The notes: a model not told the origin generated them from the sequence alone. A DNA stretch of 64,000 nt from Heterocephalus glaber (GCF_000247695.1 NW_004624777.1:271532-335531); one strand, 5' to 3'; positions 34,476-47,374 are shown, counted from the first letter of the stretch. Numbers and translations: made by a program.

Positions 34476-37060
34476 CTAAAATAATCCCTGAAAGAGAAGC
34501 AACTGGAAAATTTATATATGTAAGTATTCTAGTTTCAAAAACTAATGGTGAATACTATGGAATAATCTAGAAGCAGCACGTATCCCTTACAGGGGCCACT
34601 ATCATTGTCAACAAACAAACACCCTCCACACTCTGCAAGGAAATATTTTGACCTGATCTGCTGTGGGCTTTTTTAGATTTACTACAGCCGTAATAACCCT
34701 GAAAGACTGGGGTGTGACATGCTTGGTCACTGATCTCCACAGTAATTTTAAGAAGCAAGCCTATGGCTCTGCACTTCCAAAATGCTCAGGCTGAAGGAGC
34801 TGACTTCCTGGTCTTCTGACCCAGATGGTTCTGATTTTTATTTTAATTAATTTAATTTTCAGATAATATTTGGTACACATATGGATTCCTGGATCCCTTC
34901 CAAAAAAATTCTATGAAACTTTAGAGGACTTGTAGTTTACCACTGCTCTAAACATGAGAATTATCTATCTGATCTTTAAAGTTCAATGGTCCAAATAATA
35001 ATAGTATGTGTAGACCCAGAAGTAGGAGTCAGTAAGTAATCTGCTATGTTTGTTCATTCGGTATTTGGCTTGTGAAGAGCCAATATGCTTGTGTTAATCT
35101 ATTTGACAGGATTTATCTTTGATGGTGACTTAATATCACTGAATGCAAAATCATGTGTGTAGTCATTTTTATCAAGTTAGGGAACTTGCACATTTTAAGT
35201 GAAAAGTTCGATGATTATCAAAGAAGTCATTTTATGATAAATACAATATATCTAAGATCCCCCTTGATCATTTCCCTCAAACTGGTGTAATTTTAAAAAT
35301 CTCAAATCTAGGCAGATTTGTTGGGATATAGGTTTATTTCTCTGCTTGGGATACCAGATCAACTGCTGATTGCTTCATCAACCTCTAGTTTTCTGCTAAA
35401 GTTTCCATTTCACTTCTCTGAGTGCCAGAGCATAATCACGAGAGCAGTCGGCTTATCCAAAATAACCACTCATTTCTCACGCTCACTCTGTCCATTCATC
35501 TTTGGTTTCTCCTTATGGCTTTCTTTACCACCAAAAATTGTTATGCTTTTGCTGGTTCTTCATAATCAGTCGCTCCACTACTATGTAAAGTCCATTAGAG
35601 CTAAGATTTGCCCACACATGCTTGGTTTTGAATGTGTATTGCATAAATGGTGTACTGTAGCCAAAAACAGTATCAGTGAGATGCAGGTCACTTGTCTACT
35701 GCTTTAACATCCTAGCACATCTTTGAAATTTTCGCACACTCTCTTTAGTGGGCATAGTTGGCTCCTTGACATTATAGGCTGAATTTGGCAGGAGCCACGC
35801 ATTTGATGTCAAAGTAACAAATCATCATTTTCTTTCCTTCTGTAAATTTTGGAGTCTTATTTTTTGCTTTAATTTGGTCTCAGTATATTCAGCATTTTTC
35901 TACTGTACTTTTTTTTTTCTTTTCAGGTCACAGAGAAAATACCACGTTTCATTACAAGATATTATTATCTTTTAATTAAGTTACCTTGACCATTTTCTCT
36001 TGACTGATTACCAGAAATGCTGAGTTCCTGCTTTCATATTTATTATTTATAAATTTTGGCATATGAGCTCTACCTTTGCTCATAGAAAATATCTTTCAGT
36101 CCAGATATTCTTTCATAGTGTAGTTTCTTGAATTGACATGTTACATCTAACTTATCACTAGCAGACTATACTTTTCTATGTCTGCTGAGTTGTTGGACAA
36201 TTGTTTCATTATCAATATATACACACCTTTTATCTATTAAAGCTTCCCCAAAAACTTTTCTTGTGGCATTATTTCATGTCTACTAGCCATGTTTAATATG
36301 TCAAACATCTCAAAACATTTTATAATATTTATATTAGACTACCTATAATATAATGTATTATAACATCTAGTATGTATTGTGAAACAACTCATTTTCTTAC
36401 GATGATTACAACTTTTATGAACACAAGTGTTTGATCTTTTCATTTGTTAAAGACTAATTTTAAAAGTCCCATTGCTGCCAATAGAAGCATTCTGTGGTGT
36501 GTCACTAAATCAATCGCTTTCTACCACTTTCACAAAAACTATGGTCGCACAGTTATACTGTCTACCTTTGTACATTTTGTGTGTGTTTCTGTTTAACTAC
36601 AGATGAATAAACACAAGAAAATTAAACACACACAGCTTTATATATGCCAGTACAAAGTACAATGTGAAATGAAGTACAGTCAAAGAAGCATTCTGGGTGT
36701 TCAATGGCATTGTCCTCAGGCCTGAGCAGGCCTCCTAGTGTTAAATAATTCTTTCTGGGTTCAGTCTCTGGAAATAATTCTTTGGACCAAATGTGCAAGG
36801 ATATCAATGGATTTTAAAGACTATGCTAAAGTCAATTATAACATTTTATTTGGAGACTTCTATCTCCTAAAACATCAACCTTATTTTAGATGGACTCCTT
36901 CAGGCCTGTTTTATTTTCTTTCCCCCCTCTTCACATTGCTGGTCTGAGTAATGAATAGAGATGTATTCTGAATGAAATAGCTAAGCAACCTTTTGTGAGC
37001 GATGGGCATGATGGCATTTAGAGCTACCATTTGTCATTATTGTGGTTAAGAAAATAAGGC
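34476..37060. other. Unassigned intergenic sequence
   Basis: A possible MER5-like piece lies near 34955-35045 ('aacatgagaattatctat'). The 129-codon + frame at 35318-35707 is the longest in the window but shows no domain, biased composition or repeat identity. No gene is supported. Confidence 0.45.
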
Positions 37061-37064
37061 AACA

Positions 37065-37205
37065 GATCTGCAGCTAGTTCCTTCAGTGGTTTTGAATGCC
37101 TGTTGTGGCAAAGCTTAGTGCTGGGCATTTTGAGTGAACTAAAAAGTAAGTCAAGTGAATGACCAATATGAGCCCATAGTAAAAGCTTACATTAATGCCA
37201 AGTTG
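37065..37205 (+). repeat. L2 LINE fragment
   Basis: 'gaatgcctgttgtggcaaag', 'cttagtgctgggcatttt' and 'taaaagcttacattaatg' match the L2 segment whose consensus reads 'gtgctgggcactg ... gagcttacattc'. Confidence 0.45.
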
Positions 37206-37910
37206 TTTTTGTGTTGTTTGTTTTTATTATTTAGAGATAAGTAACTTGAAATCATTGTAGTGTAAATTTAAAACATAAGAATTGAAAAGCCAGTCAAATG
37301 CAGTTTCCATAAATCATTTTATCAATAAATGATTTATACTCTAGGCTCCTTTATTTTAAAATCTTGAGATTTCTAAGTATACAGTGCCATCTACACTTTT
37401 AGTGATACAACCTTTTGATATCAAGCTTTTATCTCAGAATTTCTTATTTTATATCAGTACGAGAAAATTTGAAATCTAGATCTTTTCATCATTTTAATAC
37501 ACAATTTAATAAAAGAGAAAGAAGTCAAATCTGAATGGTTCTGTAAAAAGAAAATTCAAGTTATTAAAATTTATTTTTTCTTTATATTGGAGTGATTTAA
37601 ATGAAAATTTTATCATAGTAAGAATTTTGTAACTTTATTTAACAAAAGCTTTGATGAATATTATCTCTGGACATAGAAAGGTGCTAGGCCCAAGGTTCTA
37701 AGTCAAGAAATATAAATTCATTATTTTTAGAGAATTTATCACCTATTCAAGATAAAATTCAGGAGGATGTCCAAGATTTACCTGGAGATGAATCTGAGCA
37801 GCTGAAAGTTAGCTGAACCTGGTGAAAAGAGTCAAATTTGGAAGTATAAGGAAGAAACAGAGTACAGTGTACTTTGAATCTGGAGTATTCCACTGTCTTA
37901 ATTAAATTTC
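37206..37910. other. Unassigned AT-rich sequence
   Basis: No recognised gene or repeat; a weak L2-like piece may lie near 37660-37750. Confidence 0.45.
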
Positions 37911-37914
37911 TTGT

Positions 37915-38310
37915 CATTGGCACATAATACTCGACATCCACAACATAAAAGAGGAAAGATGTATTTTTGCTCACAGTTTGTAGAGGTTTCAGTCCATAAT
38001 TGGCTGGCTCCATGGCAGAGTGGCTTAGCAGAAGGACATGGCAGAGGAGAATTGTTCATGTCATACAAGCTGGAAGCAGAGAGGAGGATCAAGGAAGGAA
38101 GGAGGGAGATAGACCCTTCCAGGCCATGCCCCCCATGACCCACCTCCTACAGTCAAGCTTCACCTCCCAACATCACATTTAACTATAAACTCATCAGTGA
38201 ACTAATCCACTGTTAAGTATTTCACCCCTGTGATCCAGTGGCCTCCCCAAAGCCCCATCTATGAGCACATAAGGCTTTAGGAGGACATTTAGATATAAAC
38301 CATAACACCC
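37915..38310 (-). repeat. MaLR-type LTR, antisense, near full length
   Basis: Read on the minus strand it runs from 'tgttatggtttatatc', through 'ggattagttcactgatg' and 'ggaggtgggtcatggg', to 'atggactgaaacctc' and 'aactgtgagcaaaaat', the layout of rodent MT/ORR1-like MaLR LTRs. It abuts a second, oppositely oriented LTR at about 38311. Confidence 0.65.
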
Positions 38311-38312
38311 CA

Positions 38313-38625
38313 ATGGTGCTTTTGGGAGATGGTTTAGGAATTTAGGAGCTGGAGTCTGTGGGAGGAAAGGGACACATAGGGTGTGCACTTAAAGTGGATA
38401 CTGGAAACTTTAGCCCCTTCCTGTCTTACTTTTTTGCTTCCTGGCTGCCATGAAGTAAGCAGCCTTCTCCGTCACACAGTCCTACCATGATGTATTGTGC
38501 TACCACGGGCCTAAACCAATGGGTCCAAGTGACCATGGAACAAAACTATGAGACAAAATTACTTTTCCTTTGTTAAGTTGATTATCTCGGGTACTTTGTC
38601 ACAGTAACAAAAAACCAATTAACAA
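38313..38625 (+). repeat. MaLR-type LTR, + strand, 5'-truncated
   Basis: 'cttttgggagatggtttagg', 'cttcctggctgccatgaagt', 'ctaccatgatgtattgtgct', 'ggaacaaaactatgag' and 'tactttgtcacagtaac' follow the 3' two thirds of the same LTR class. No internal retroelement sequence lies between the pair. Confidence 0.65.
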
Positions 38626-39405
38626 AGTACACAAGTAAAATATACAAAACACAGAAATCCAAGAATAGAAATCAACAAGATGAGTTCATATAACAGATAA
38701 GAAGGACTGTCTGGATAACACATGGGCTTCCATTGAAAGCAAATGAGTACAGAATTGACACTGGCTTTAGATTGCTAGGGGCTGTGAATGTCACATGAAG
38801 AAATTTCACATTGAATTATTTACAAATTATTCATTTCTCCATTGATTAATAATTTAAATTGTAAAATAATGTTAATTTGTTGGACAAATTCATTCCACAA
38901 GCTGTTTTTTTATTTTGCTCTAAAAATTTTTTTTTTAATTTTTAAAGGATTTTTGGAGATAAATAATAATAATGTGCCACAGGGACAATTTGTGGTCCAC
39001 AAAGACCAAAATTTTTGCTATTTGACACTTTATAGAAAAAAATACTGAAGGAAATTTGGAACTTTTCATACTTAGGATTCTTTTGAAATCTGGTTAAAAT
39101 CAAACCCTATATGTGCTTTTGTATAAAGTTGCCAAATTTTACCAAACACACACACACAAATGTCCAATTCAATTTCCCTTTTAGATAAATGACAAATAAT
39201 TAAGTATTATCCATACAATATTTGAAACATACTGATACTAAAAATTACTTGTTGTTTATATGAAAATAAAATGTAACTGCATTCTCTATAATTTATCTGG
39301 TAATCACACTTTATACATTGTAAGTAAATTAAATTTTATTTATAGTTGTCCTTAATTAGTGGGTGCATATTACTTAAGAATGTAAAGGAAACCCTTTTCT
39401 ACATT
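38626..39405. other. Unassigned AT-rich sequence
   Basis: A short CA repeat lies near 39148-39159; nothing else is recognised. Confidence 0.5.
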
Positions 39406-39406
39406 T

Positions 39407-39409
<3 letters not shown>

Positions 39410-39448
<39 letters not shown>
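39410..39448. repeat. (TA)n microsatellite
   Basis: About 19 uninterrupted TA units. Confidence 0.95.
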
Positions 39449-39452
<4 letters not shown>

Positions 39453-39689
39453 AGATTATTCCACTGCTTCTTTATTCTAAATTTTTGCTTTTCTATCAAA
39501 CATGATGGTTCACAGGAATGAACCATTACTTATGCCTGCAGTGTTCAGTACATCACTTAAAGATAAATGTGTTCACTGGAAGGCATTGCCCTTCACCTCT
39601 GTAGCATGGTCATGAATACCCTGTAAGACTATAGCATGTGTTTGATAGAAGAATGTATTCTTGAGGATTCCAATATCAACTTCAAGGTT

Positions 39690-39990
39690 TATATTAGTCA
39701 AGAATCTTCAGAGAAATAAAACCAATGGGAGCTGATAGAAAAATAGATAGATAGATAAGATTCATTATAATGATTTTGCTCATCTAATTACAGAGGATGA
39801 GAAGTTTCAGGACCTGCTGTGACCTGGTCAACTTGTCATGCAGTTCACCATAACAGAATGGTTGACAGACACATGTCCAGTTGGGCCAACTTGCCCAGTC
39901 TTACTGATAACTTTGATTGCCAGTCGACCTCAGCACTGTTTCCTACATGCCCTCTCACAGACTCTCAAAGCACTGCACTCCATGCAGTTG
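39690..39990 (+). repeat. Ancient mammalian repeat, family not named
   Basis: 'cttcagagaaataaaaccaa', 'cagaggatgagaagtttcag' and 'gacctgctgtgacc' recall a widespread mammalian LTR-associated repeat whose consensus begins 'ctccagagaaacagaaccaa'. I cannot name the family with confidence. An open frame (39819-40133) overlaps it without any protein similarity that I can see. Confidence 0.4.
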
Positions 39991-39999
39991 CTATCTACT

Positions 40000-40535
40000 A
40001 TTTTATGTTGACAAAAAGTAGAAAAGATTTCTTTCTTTCTCAGACAACCTACAGAAGATCAGAGTTGAAGGAAAGACAGGGAATCACTGATGTTTGTACA
40101 GTCACAGCCAGTTCATGGAAAGGTAGGAACTAATGAGCACTAGGATTTAAGGGATCATATGAGAAAGAAAAGGGGGATATTCTTGCTATAATCTGAAAAA
40201 AGGATTGTAGATTAGAATGAATCTGGGTATCTCAAGAAAATCAATTTTTTGATTAGCACTTTCATTTTGAGAAGCACAGGCTGGTAAATTTAAAAAGATT
40301 TATAGTTGTGCATTGAAAATAGTTTTGAAGTTTGCATGTTAGAAGTTGCCACATTTATTTGTACTCAGTAGACAACAGGTGCGTAGGCAAAATTAATCTG
40401 GCTCTATGACATAGTTAAAGGGACTGCAAACAGGACAATAGGCAAGAAGTTTAGGGGAACAGTCTGACATAAATACATTTGGGATTGAGACTAGTGATAT
40501 CCAAAGAAGCTTTTCACAACAATGGAGACATTCCA
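40000..40535. other. Unassigned intergenic sequence
   Basis: No gene or repeat recognised. Confidence 0.5.
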
Positions 40536-40539
40536 TATT

Positions 40540-40680
40540 CTCCAATACATAGCCAATGCCACTCATAGCTACTGAGCTTCAAATTTAGTTAGTGTAGCTG
40601 GGGAACAGTATTTATCATTTTATTGTACTTTATGTAACTTAATGGCTACTATATTGGAAAGTACAAGCTTAAACCATGTA
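40540..40680. repeat. hAT-Charlie-type MER element remnant (copy 1)
   Basis: 'gctactgagcttcaaattta' and 'taatggctactatattgg' match the family built around 'agccacatgtggctagtggctac ... attggacag' motifs. Decayed; the family name is not certain. Confidence 0.4.
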
Positions 40681-40849
40681 AGACTAAGGGTTCTTGACTT
40701 TTTTCTAAACATATTTCATGACAGAGATCCCACAATTTTCAAGTGTTTATCATTCCACTTATAAAAAGGGCTTCTTTGTTGCCATTTACGAATCTCATTT
40801 GTTTTAGTATTCACGTTTTTTGCAACTGTAAGATTTTATTCTCTGAAAG

Positions 40850-41010
40850 TTAGTTGTCTAAATATAGTAGCCACTCACTACAAGTGGCTATTTGAATTAG
40901 TTACAATAAAATAAAATTTTCCTCATACTTTCCTAGCTACATTTCAGGTAAGCAATAATCACATGCACTTAGCAGTTTCCATACTAGACAATGGAGTTCT
41001 AGATATAAGC
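40850..41010. repeat. hAT-Charlie-type MER element remnant (copy 2)
   Basis: 'agtagccactcactac' followed by 'aagtggctatttgaattag', then 'ctagctacatttcaggtaag' and 'ccatactagacaatgg' follow the same family plan as the copy 170 bp upstream. Confidence 0.45.
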
Positions 41011-42065
41011 AACAAAGTGGGAATAAATTCTGAATGCACTCAAGGAGATAAATGTAAGAGTCCAGTAAAGAATTATCAACCAAAGGTGTGATTTTGTAAG
41101 AGGAGTGGAGATATGATTGTAAAGGGAACCAGGGAAATGGAAAGAGGATAAGTCGTAAGATCAGGAAAATGATGAAACTGCTGACTAAGAGTTAAAAGTA
41201 GAAGAGTCCTTGTGGTAAATTTTCATTTTTGAGATGTTAAAATAAAGGAGCTATATCTACGTAGGATAGATCCAGTCTTTTTACCTCAAAATTATCACAT
41301 ATACTTTTCAATGATGTGGACGGACAATGATATGGAAGAAATGTTATTTGATGTACAGAGATTAAAGTCATTTGCAAATACGGAAATGGCACAATCAATT
41401 TTGTGTGCAGATTAAATATATTTTTGGTTTTTTCTACAAGAATGAAGTCAGTATAGTTATTGGAAAGATTCATAAGAACAAATAGTAATAACCATAGGAA
41501 AAGGAAGAGATAATAGTTATGGGCTGGGAGGAAAACAGTAACACTGTTAATGAGTATCCCATTACCATTAATGAACAATTTTTCTAGTAAACAATTTTTC
41601 AGAGGATAAAACCTCCATGTTCCACATAAACACCGCGGGGCTCCAGGGCCACAATGTTTAGTGTGGGAATTTCTGAGAAAATCTCTATGTGGAAATAGGA
41701 AGATGAAAGAATCTTGGATTTAAATTAACATTTCTTTAATAAATCATATCTTTTTAATTAAGCAATATTATTTAATCAAGAACTAAAGAAATACTTTGCA
41801 AGAAGGAATATTCAGAATTACGTATCATGAGGTAGGAAGTAAGGAAAAAAGGAAGAAAGGAAGGAAGGAAGGATGGAAAGAAGTAGGAAGGATTAGAAGG
41901 ATGGAAAGAAAGTCAATGTACAATAAGTTAATAGTAATTTTGTTGCATTCATAACAGCAAAAATATAAAAACTTCCCCTATGTATTATTAGGAATAAAAA
42001 CAGAACTATGAGTATCTTTTTATATTTAAAACATTAATTAAAATACTAAATTGAATAAAAATTAA
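41011..42065. other. Intergenic; GGAA-rich simple sequence
   Basis: A GGAA/GAAG-rich tract lies at 41831-41911. The part at 41030-41200 may be L2-derived. The 113-codon minus frame at 41237-41578 has no domain. Confidence 0.45.
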
Positions 42066-42069
42066 ATCA

Positions 42070-42216
42070 TAGGGAAGGGTGGAGGGGTGAAGGGAGGGGA
42101 GGGGAATGGGGGAAAAATAAGAACCAAGATATATCATGTAAAGGTACAAGATCCCAATGATGAATGTAACTGTATTGTATACCTAAAATGTACCAATAAA
42201 CTTAATGAAAAAAACG
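42070..42216 (+). repeat. L1 3' UTR end, 5'-truncated
   Basis: Polypurine tract, 'aagaaccaagatatatcatg', 'acctaaaatgtaccaataaa', 'cttaatg' and an A tail: the same terminus as the other L1 tails in this window. Confidence 0.8.
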
Positions 42217-43165
42217 AAAGTTTTAACTGATATTTGAGGAAATGTGGAAGTATATACTGTTATGTTGATTTTCTTTATGTCTTGTACATTAAAGCATAAT
42301 GTTCGCATTCCATTACATTTAAGGTACTAGTAAAACTCATCAAAATGTCCTTCAAAGCATGACACACAGAGGCAAACAGCACAACCAGACTTTTCAACAT
42401 AACAAAGATAAGAACGAACTATTTCATTAGTAATGTGAAGCAGCTGCCTTCTAACCAAAACACATTTACGAATGCTCTCTGAAAATACATTAACGTAATT
42501 ATATATGTAAGTTGTGTATTGTAGATGAAGACAAGAAGGCTTGAGGCTGGGTAGTGGAAGGAAAGGACCTAGGTAAATGTCAAGTTCACATAGTTCAAAT
42601 TGTGAAGACACTGTGGAGAAAAAGAAACCCCAACTGAATCATGAACAGTCAGGAAAACAAGGGCTTGTTCCATCCCATCTGGGTCATTCTGTGTCCTTAA
42701 TTTCATTTAGGATTGTCCTGGGGATCTAATCGCAGTGTTTCATTTTTATTCAGAAATATTTGTACATTTTAATTCATGTTCAATTAAGTTCCATTTCTAG
42801 TGAGAAGCTTCAATAATAACAGAAATTCTGCTCTTTAAGGATTTAGATAAAATAATGTTTCTTTGTTTACTTACATATTTCTCCATGTATGTTTTATTTC
42901 TTAACTCAAAGGAACAAGACCAACAGAGTAAACTGAATGAACAATACACCACTGAGACCATAGGTGTATTCTCTGAAGCTTTGGTGAAATCATCCAGCTT
43001 GCTTTGTCAATGTAATGAAATAGATATGTTAGTGCTGGTCTTCTTTTTGATGTGTTGAAATGATGAAAATGCTAAATGTTATTATTAACAGCTGTATAAT
43101 TTCAAAGCAACCCAAGTAATCTGAATGGAGCACCTTTAAATTATAAATGAACATAGACTCTCTTT
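42217..43165. other. Unassigned intergenic sequence
   Basis: Short open frames only; no recognised gene or repeat. Confidence 0.5.
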
Positions 43166-43169
43166 CCTT

Positions 43170-43282
43170 CATTTTTATTTGTTTGTTTCTTTGTTTTTCC
43201 AGTGCTGGAATCAAACTCAGGGCCTTGTGCATCTTGTATATGCGAGATAAATATGCTACCATTGAGCTGCACCTCCACCTCC
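43170..43282 (-). repeat. Older ID-type SINE, antisense
   Basis: On the minus strand the body reads 'gagctcaatggtagc', then a degraded middle, then the B-box region 'gagtttgattccagcac', with a T-rich complement of the tail at 43170-43199. It differs from the four younger ID copies, including in its ending (CAGCAC rather than GGTACC), so it is probably a different subfamily. Confidence 0.65.
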
Positions 43283-45600
43283 AATTTTGTTTTTGTGTTT
43301 GTTTTTTTATCTTAATAAGCTATTAAACCTGTTGAGCTGAGACAGGGAAAGAGATGGAGAAATATGTACACATTCAGTATTCACCATCGTGGGGACCACC
43401 AAATTAACCCAGAATTCTCTCAGTATGTTGGCTCATTCTCATCCTTCTCACCAGATACCAGAAGGAAGAATGTGATTTATTATATTTTACCACTCCAACC
43501 AAAACCCAGGATCATAAACCTTTTAAACTTCTTTTAAAACAACACTGATGAATTTTTTCTTGTTTAAAGGAAATTCCACTGGAAAGGAAAGATTATTTAT
43601 ATGCGTGATGGGATAACAAAACTAATGAAGTACTTGGACACTTTCATTGGTACTCTCTATTTCACTGTACAGCAATACTGTTTTCTCCATTTATATTAAC
43701 AGTCATTATCTTTCAAATATTGAGAGACAAAACCCTAAGCAGTGGAACCTATTTGGAGAGTAACCAAAATATTTAACCAGCATCTCCAAATAGTGGAAAG
43801 AAACCAAACACCAACTGTGGAAATAGGCTTTATCAAAGGGATTCCATGAAAGAGATCAGTAAAGCAGAAAAGACTTAGGAATGTTTAATCCCAAAGGAAT
43901 AACATTTATCAAAGCAATTTGCAAGAATAATTCTGTCACTTCTACTTCCATGAACAAAGGATAACAAATGAGTTTGCAACATTTTCTACTGAATTTAAAG
44001 CAGTTTTTCAGCATAGGGAAGTGATGTCATGACTGCTGTAGTCTTTTTGGTGGGGAAAAGGGCAAATGTGGCATTAATTTAAAATGTATTCCCAATAGAC
44101 ATTGATTCTGAAAGACAAGTAGATTTACAAAGCATGAAATGCATGCCAATTCTTTTAATAAAGAACATTTTGCCTTTTTTTTTTTTTACATTTAGCTATC
44201 TGACTTGGATATAAGAATTTAGACTAAAAGTACAATTTATTGGCTTAAAGTTTAATTTAATAAGTTAATTTTTATATTAAAAGCTCAATGGAAACAGAAA
44301 TACCATGAGGCTAAGACCACAATGTTTAAATTTTTGTTGTTTTTCATGATTTCCAACATATAATTATGAATTCTTGACTCATATGTCAATAAGGATAACT
44401 AACTTACCAGTTATTTGGGGGGCTAAAGAGTTTATCAGTTTTTTTCTGAGAAAAAAATATCAGATTTCAGTCATTGTTTCATAGATGTAATTTTGGAGAG
44501 TAAAGAATTGTTGCATATGAAGGGAACTGTAAAGGTCTTTTTGTTGGTCCAGTTATAGAGACTAGTGAAATAGTGGTTTAATGAAGGTGCAAATTTGCTC
44601 ATCTCTCTTCAAAGGTCTGGATACAGAGTCCAGAGCTGATGCAATAGCTCCTGTGATCATCCAGGGCCTTCCCCAAAAAGCTGCTTCCACTGTGTGAACC
44701 ACATGGCCACTCTAGTCCCTGCTGTCCCTTCTCCAGAGGACAGATAGAAGGAGCTCCAGAGAGCATATGTGCCAGATATGATCTAGAATTTAGACCTCTC
44801 ACTTCTACGTAGAACCCACTGGCAGAACATAGGGCCACACTGAACTGCAAGATAATGTTTTAAAATGCAGGCCTTATTCAAGATGAGGATGCAATGGTTA
44901 CATTAAAATAGAATTTAAAAAATTCTATTACTAAAAGAAAAGGGGAAAGGAAGGAAACCTTGTACTGAAGGAAACCTTCTGGTATCTACTCCTCAATCAC
45001 CTTAATATTAGTATCTTCATAAACTATGGCCTTCAAATTTCTACGAGGTCTGCAAAATTTCTATAAAATTAAGACTGAAAGTTTTGGTTAATTTTAAATT
45101 TCCTACATGTTTGTAAAAACTTTCACAAAGAGTTGATTTTAAAAATCATTTTTCCACAACTTATTAAAATTATCAGTCATCTTATCTTTTTGCTGATGAA
45201 AGAGTGAAGTAAAGAGTACTTAACATAGCTTTATATCCTAAAGATGTTGAGTTCCATGTCAAATCTGTAATTTATAATATTGCTTATTTTTGATACCAGT
45301 AATCTGATCAGTTTTCCAATATGAAAATCAGTATTGCCTACTTTGGTCAAAAACCTTTGAAATAGCTCATTGAAATCAATAATATATTTTCAAAACAAAT
45401 GCTTCATAATCAGTACTTTTGAGTACCTATGATGGCTGTGGGGGGCAGGAAGAAACAAATGTATGCTTTTTAATGACATCTACTGGTTTGAAAATTTTGT
45501 ATCTGAGAACAGATGAAGTACAAATGAATCTAGTACATATTAGAGCCATAGAGCCATATATGATCTGATCCATATAGCTAAGGGAAGACACAGAATAGAT
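43283..45600. other. Unassigned intergenic sequence
   Basis: AT-rich with no recognisable gene or repeat. A slightly GC-richer piece at 44600-44870 has an 83-codon minus frame without a domain. Confidence 0.5.
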
Positions 45601-45606
45601 TATTTC

Positions 45607-45695
45607 TTTTTTTTTTTTTTGGTACCAGGGATCGAACTCGGGTCCTTGCGCTTGTGCAGCAGGTGACGAAACCACTGAGCTAAATCCCAGGCCCC
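45607..45695 (-). repeat. ID-type SINE, antisense
   Basis: Minus-strand body 45621-45695 with A tail at 45607-45620 (T-run on +). A box TTAGCTCAGTGG and B box GTTCGATCCC are intact. Flanking direct repeats at 45591-45608 and 45695-45712 match at 17 of 18 positions. Confidence 0.85.
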
Positions 45696-45904
45696 AGAAT
45701 AGATTGTTTCTTGAATTATTATGGAATAAATTATTTGGTATGACCTGTAGTCATTGGCAAATGTGTTGTCATTAAAAAATAACTCAAAATTTTATTAGAA
45801 TTGATAGTCCTTTGGTAGGGTTATGAGGAGTGAAGAAGTAGATGTTACTAAATTAATCTGATTAAGTAAAGGAAAGCATTCTTTGCTCTTCAGCCACACA
45901 GTGG

Positions 45905-46110
45905 AGAGTCTGGTGGCTCTGGGGTGATAGAACTTGAATCTTGCTTCAACACTTACTACGTCTCAAGCCTTGAGCTAGGGACCTTAATCTTTCTAAATTT
46001 CATGAGTTCCTAGGACAACTGAGATAATCAGGATATCCAGATTTCCATGAGGATTAATGTAGTGAAAAGTAATTTCCTTAAGACACTGATTCTGAGCCAT
46101 AGGCACTGAT
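45905..46110 (+). repeat. MIR SINE, + strand
   Basis: 'cttgaatcttgcttcaacac', 'cttaatctttctaaatttca' and 'catgaggattaatgtagtg' follow the MIR order. Confidence 0.5.
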
Positions 46111-46960
46111 AGCTTCTTTCTTTTCTTCTTTTTTTTTCCATAGTAATCACTAGCAAATAGACCATGGTGAACTATTATATGGCTGTCTAACTTTATCTAC
46201 TGCCAAAGTTGATAGGGTTTTTCACAACTGTGTGAAGGAAGCATTTATAAATGAATGATTGAAGGATAAAGTGGTATTAACATACCAATTTGTGTTCAAA
46301 ACATTTCAGTAATGTAGAATTTTAAAACAAAACAAAGGAGCCTCAAAAACAGAAATGAAATGGGAACTGGCATTATCAGCATTCCAAAGGCCATCTGGGG
46401 GGCCGTGACTGTTTCTGCTGCCTCTGGACTGGGTGATTTACAGACACTGCTTAGCATTTCTATTTGCTTTTAGAGATCAAAGCTCTTTAACTCTAATCCT
46501 CATAGTATTTAGGACCAGTGGGCAAATATCTCTTTAGTAGCCAAACAATATGTATATATGATGCAAATATCAATAATTTTATGTAGATTATTTAGAAAAT
46601 ATTATATTTGAATATTTTAACGAAGCAGCAATATTTAAAAATATTTCACTCTTTTCAAATAACACATTGCCACAATTTCTTGCCTGTTATGTCATGAAGA
46701 TATAAGGCTTTTTAAAGTCTAGTGATATTGTGCATACCTTTATACTAAATGTGATAGCTTTGCTCAAAACATATACCCACAACAATGAAAAATGGAAAAG
46801 AACAAGTAGAAGAAGCATCATAAAGATTTGTCTGAGCTTTAGATAATTTTTGAGAGTATATACAAGTCAATCATAAAATTAAATATCTTTTACACTATTT
46901 AAGTAAATAACCTAAACATTGCAAGGTTTTAAGTGCATTTTGTTGCTCTGATATTTGACC
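46111..46960. other. Unassigned intergenic sequence
   Basis: No gene or repeat recognised. Confidence 0.5.
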
Positions 46961-46965
46961 ATTGT

Positions 46966-47112
46966 TTTAATTTTTTTTCATTGTTTATTGGTACATTTTA
47001 GGTATACAATACAGTTACATTTATCATTGGGATCTTGTACCTATACATGCTGTATTTTGGTTCTTAATTTTTCCCCATTCTTCCTCCCTCCCTTCACCGC
47101 CCTCCTTACAGC
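46966..47112 (-). repeat. L1 3' end, antisense, short
   Basis: T-run, 'attggtacattttaggtat', 'catttatcattgggatcttg' and the pyrimidine tract of the L1 3' UTR complement, ending abruptly near 47110. Confidence 0.75.
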
Positions 47113-47374
47113 TAATGACAATTCTCTTACCACCAACCTAAGAATTCTGGGATGAGAAGAGTGTGAGAGTTAAAGACAAAGTGCTAAGAAAGATGGATGA
47201 CATATGAGAATAAGATAGTGTTATGGAATGTAGATGGTCATATGGTTTTCTCAAGAATAAATATGCAATGACTAAGTTTCTATTCTTTAGCAACTCAGAA
47301 CTTAGTAAAGGGGGAATGTATAAACATGTAAAAAACAAATTACAAAATGAAAATACCCCCTGAAGAGAACATTC

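Noticed and set aside
34340..34570. 76-codon frame spanning the N run
   Set aside because: Nearly half is unknown sequence of probably arbitrary length, so the frame has no meaning.
35318..35707. 129-codon open frame, the longest in the window
   Set aside because: Translation shows no recognisable family and is rich in Ser/Leu/Phe, as expected from noncoding pyrimidine-rich DNA.
41627..41650. CpG-containing CCGCGGGG patch
   Set aside because: Isolated; no surrounding CpG enrichment, so not a CpG island or promoter.
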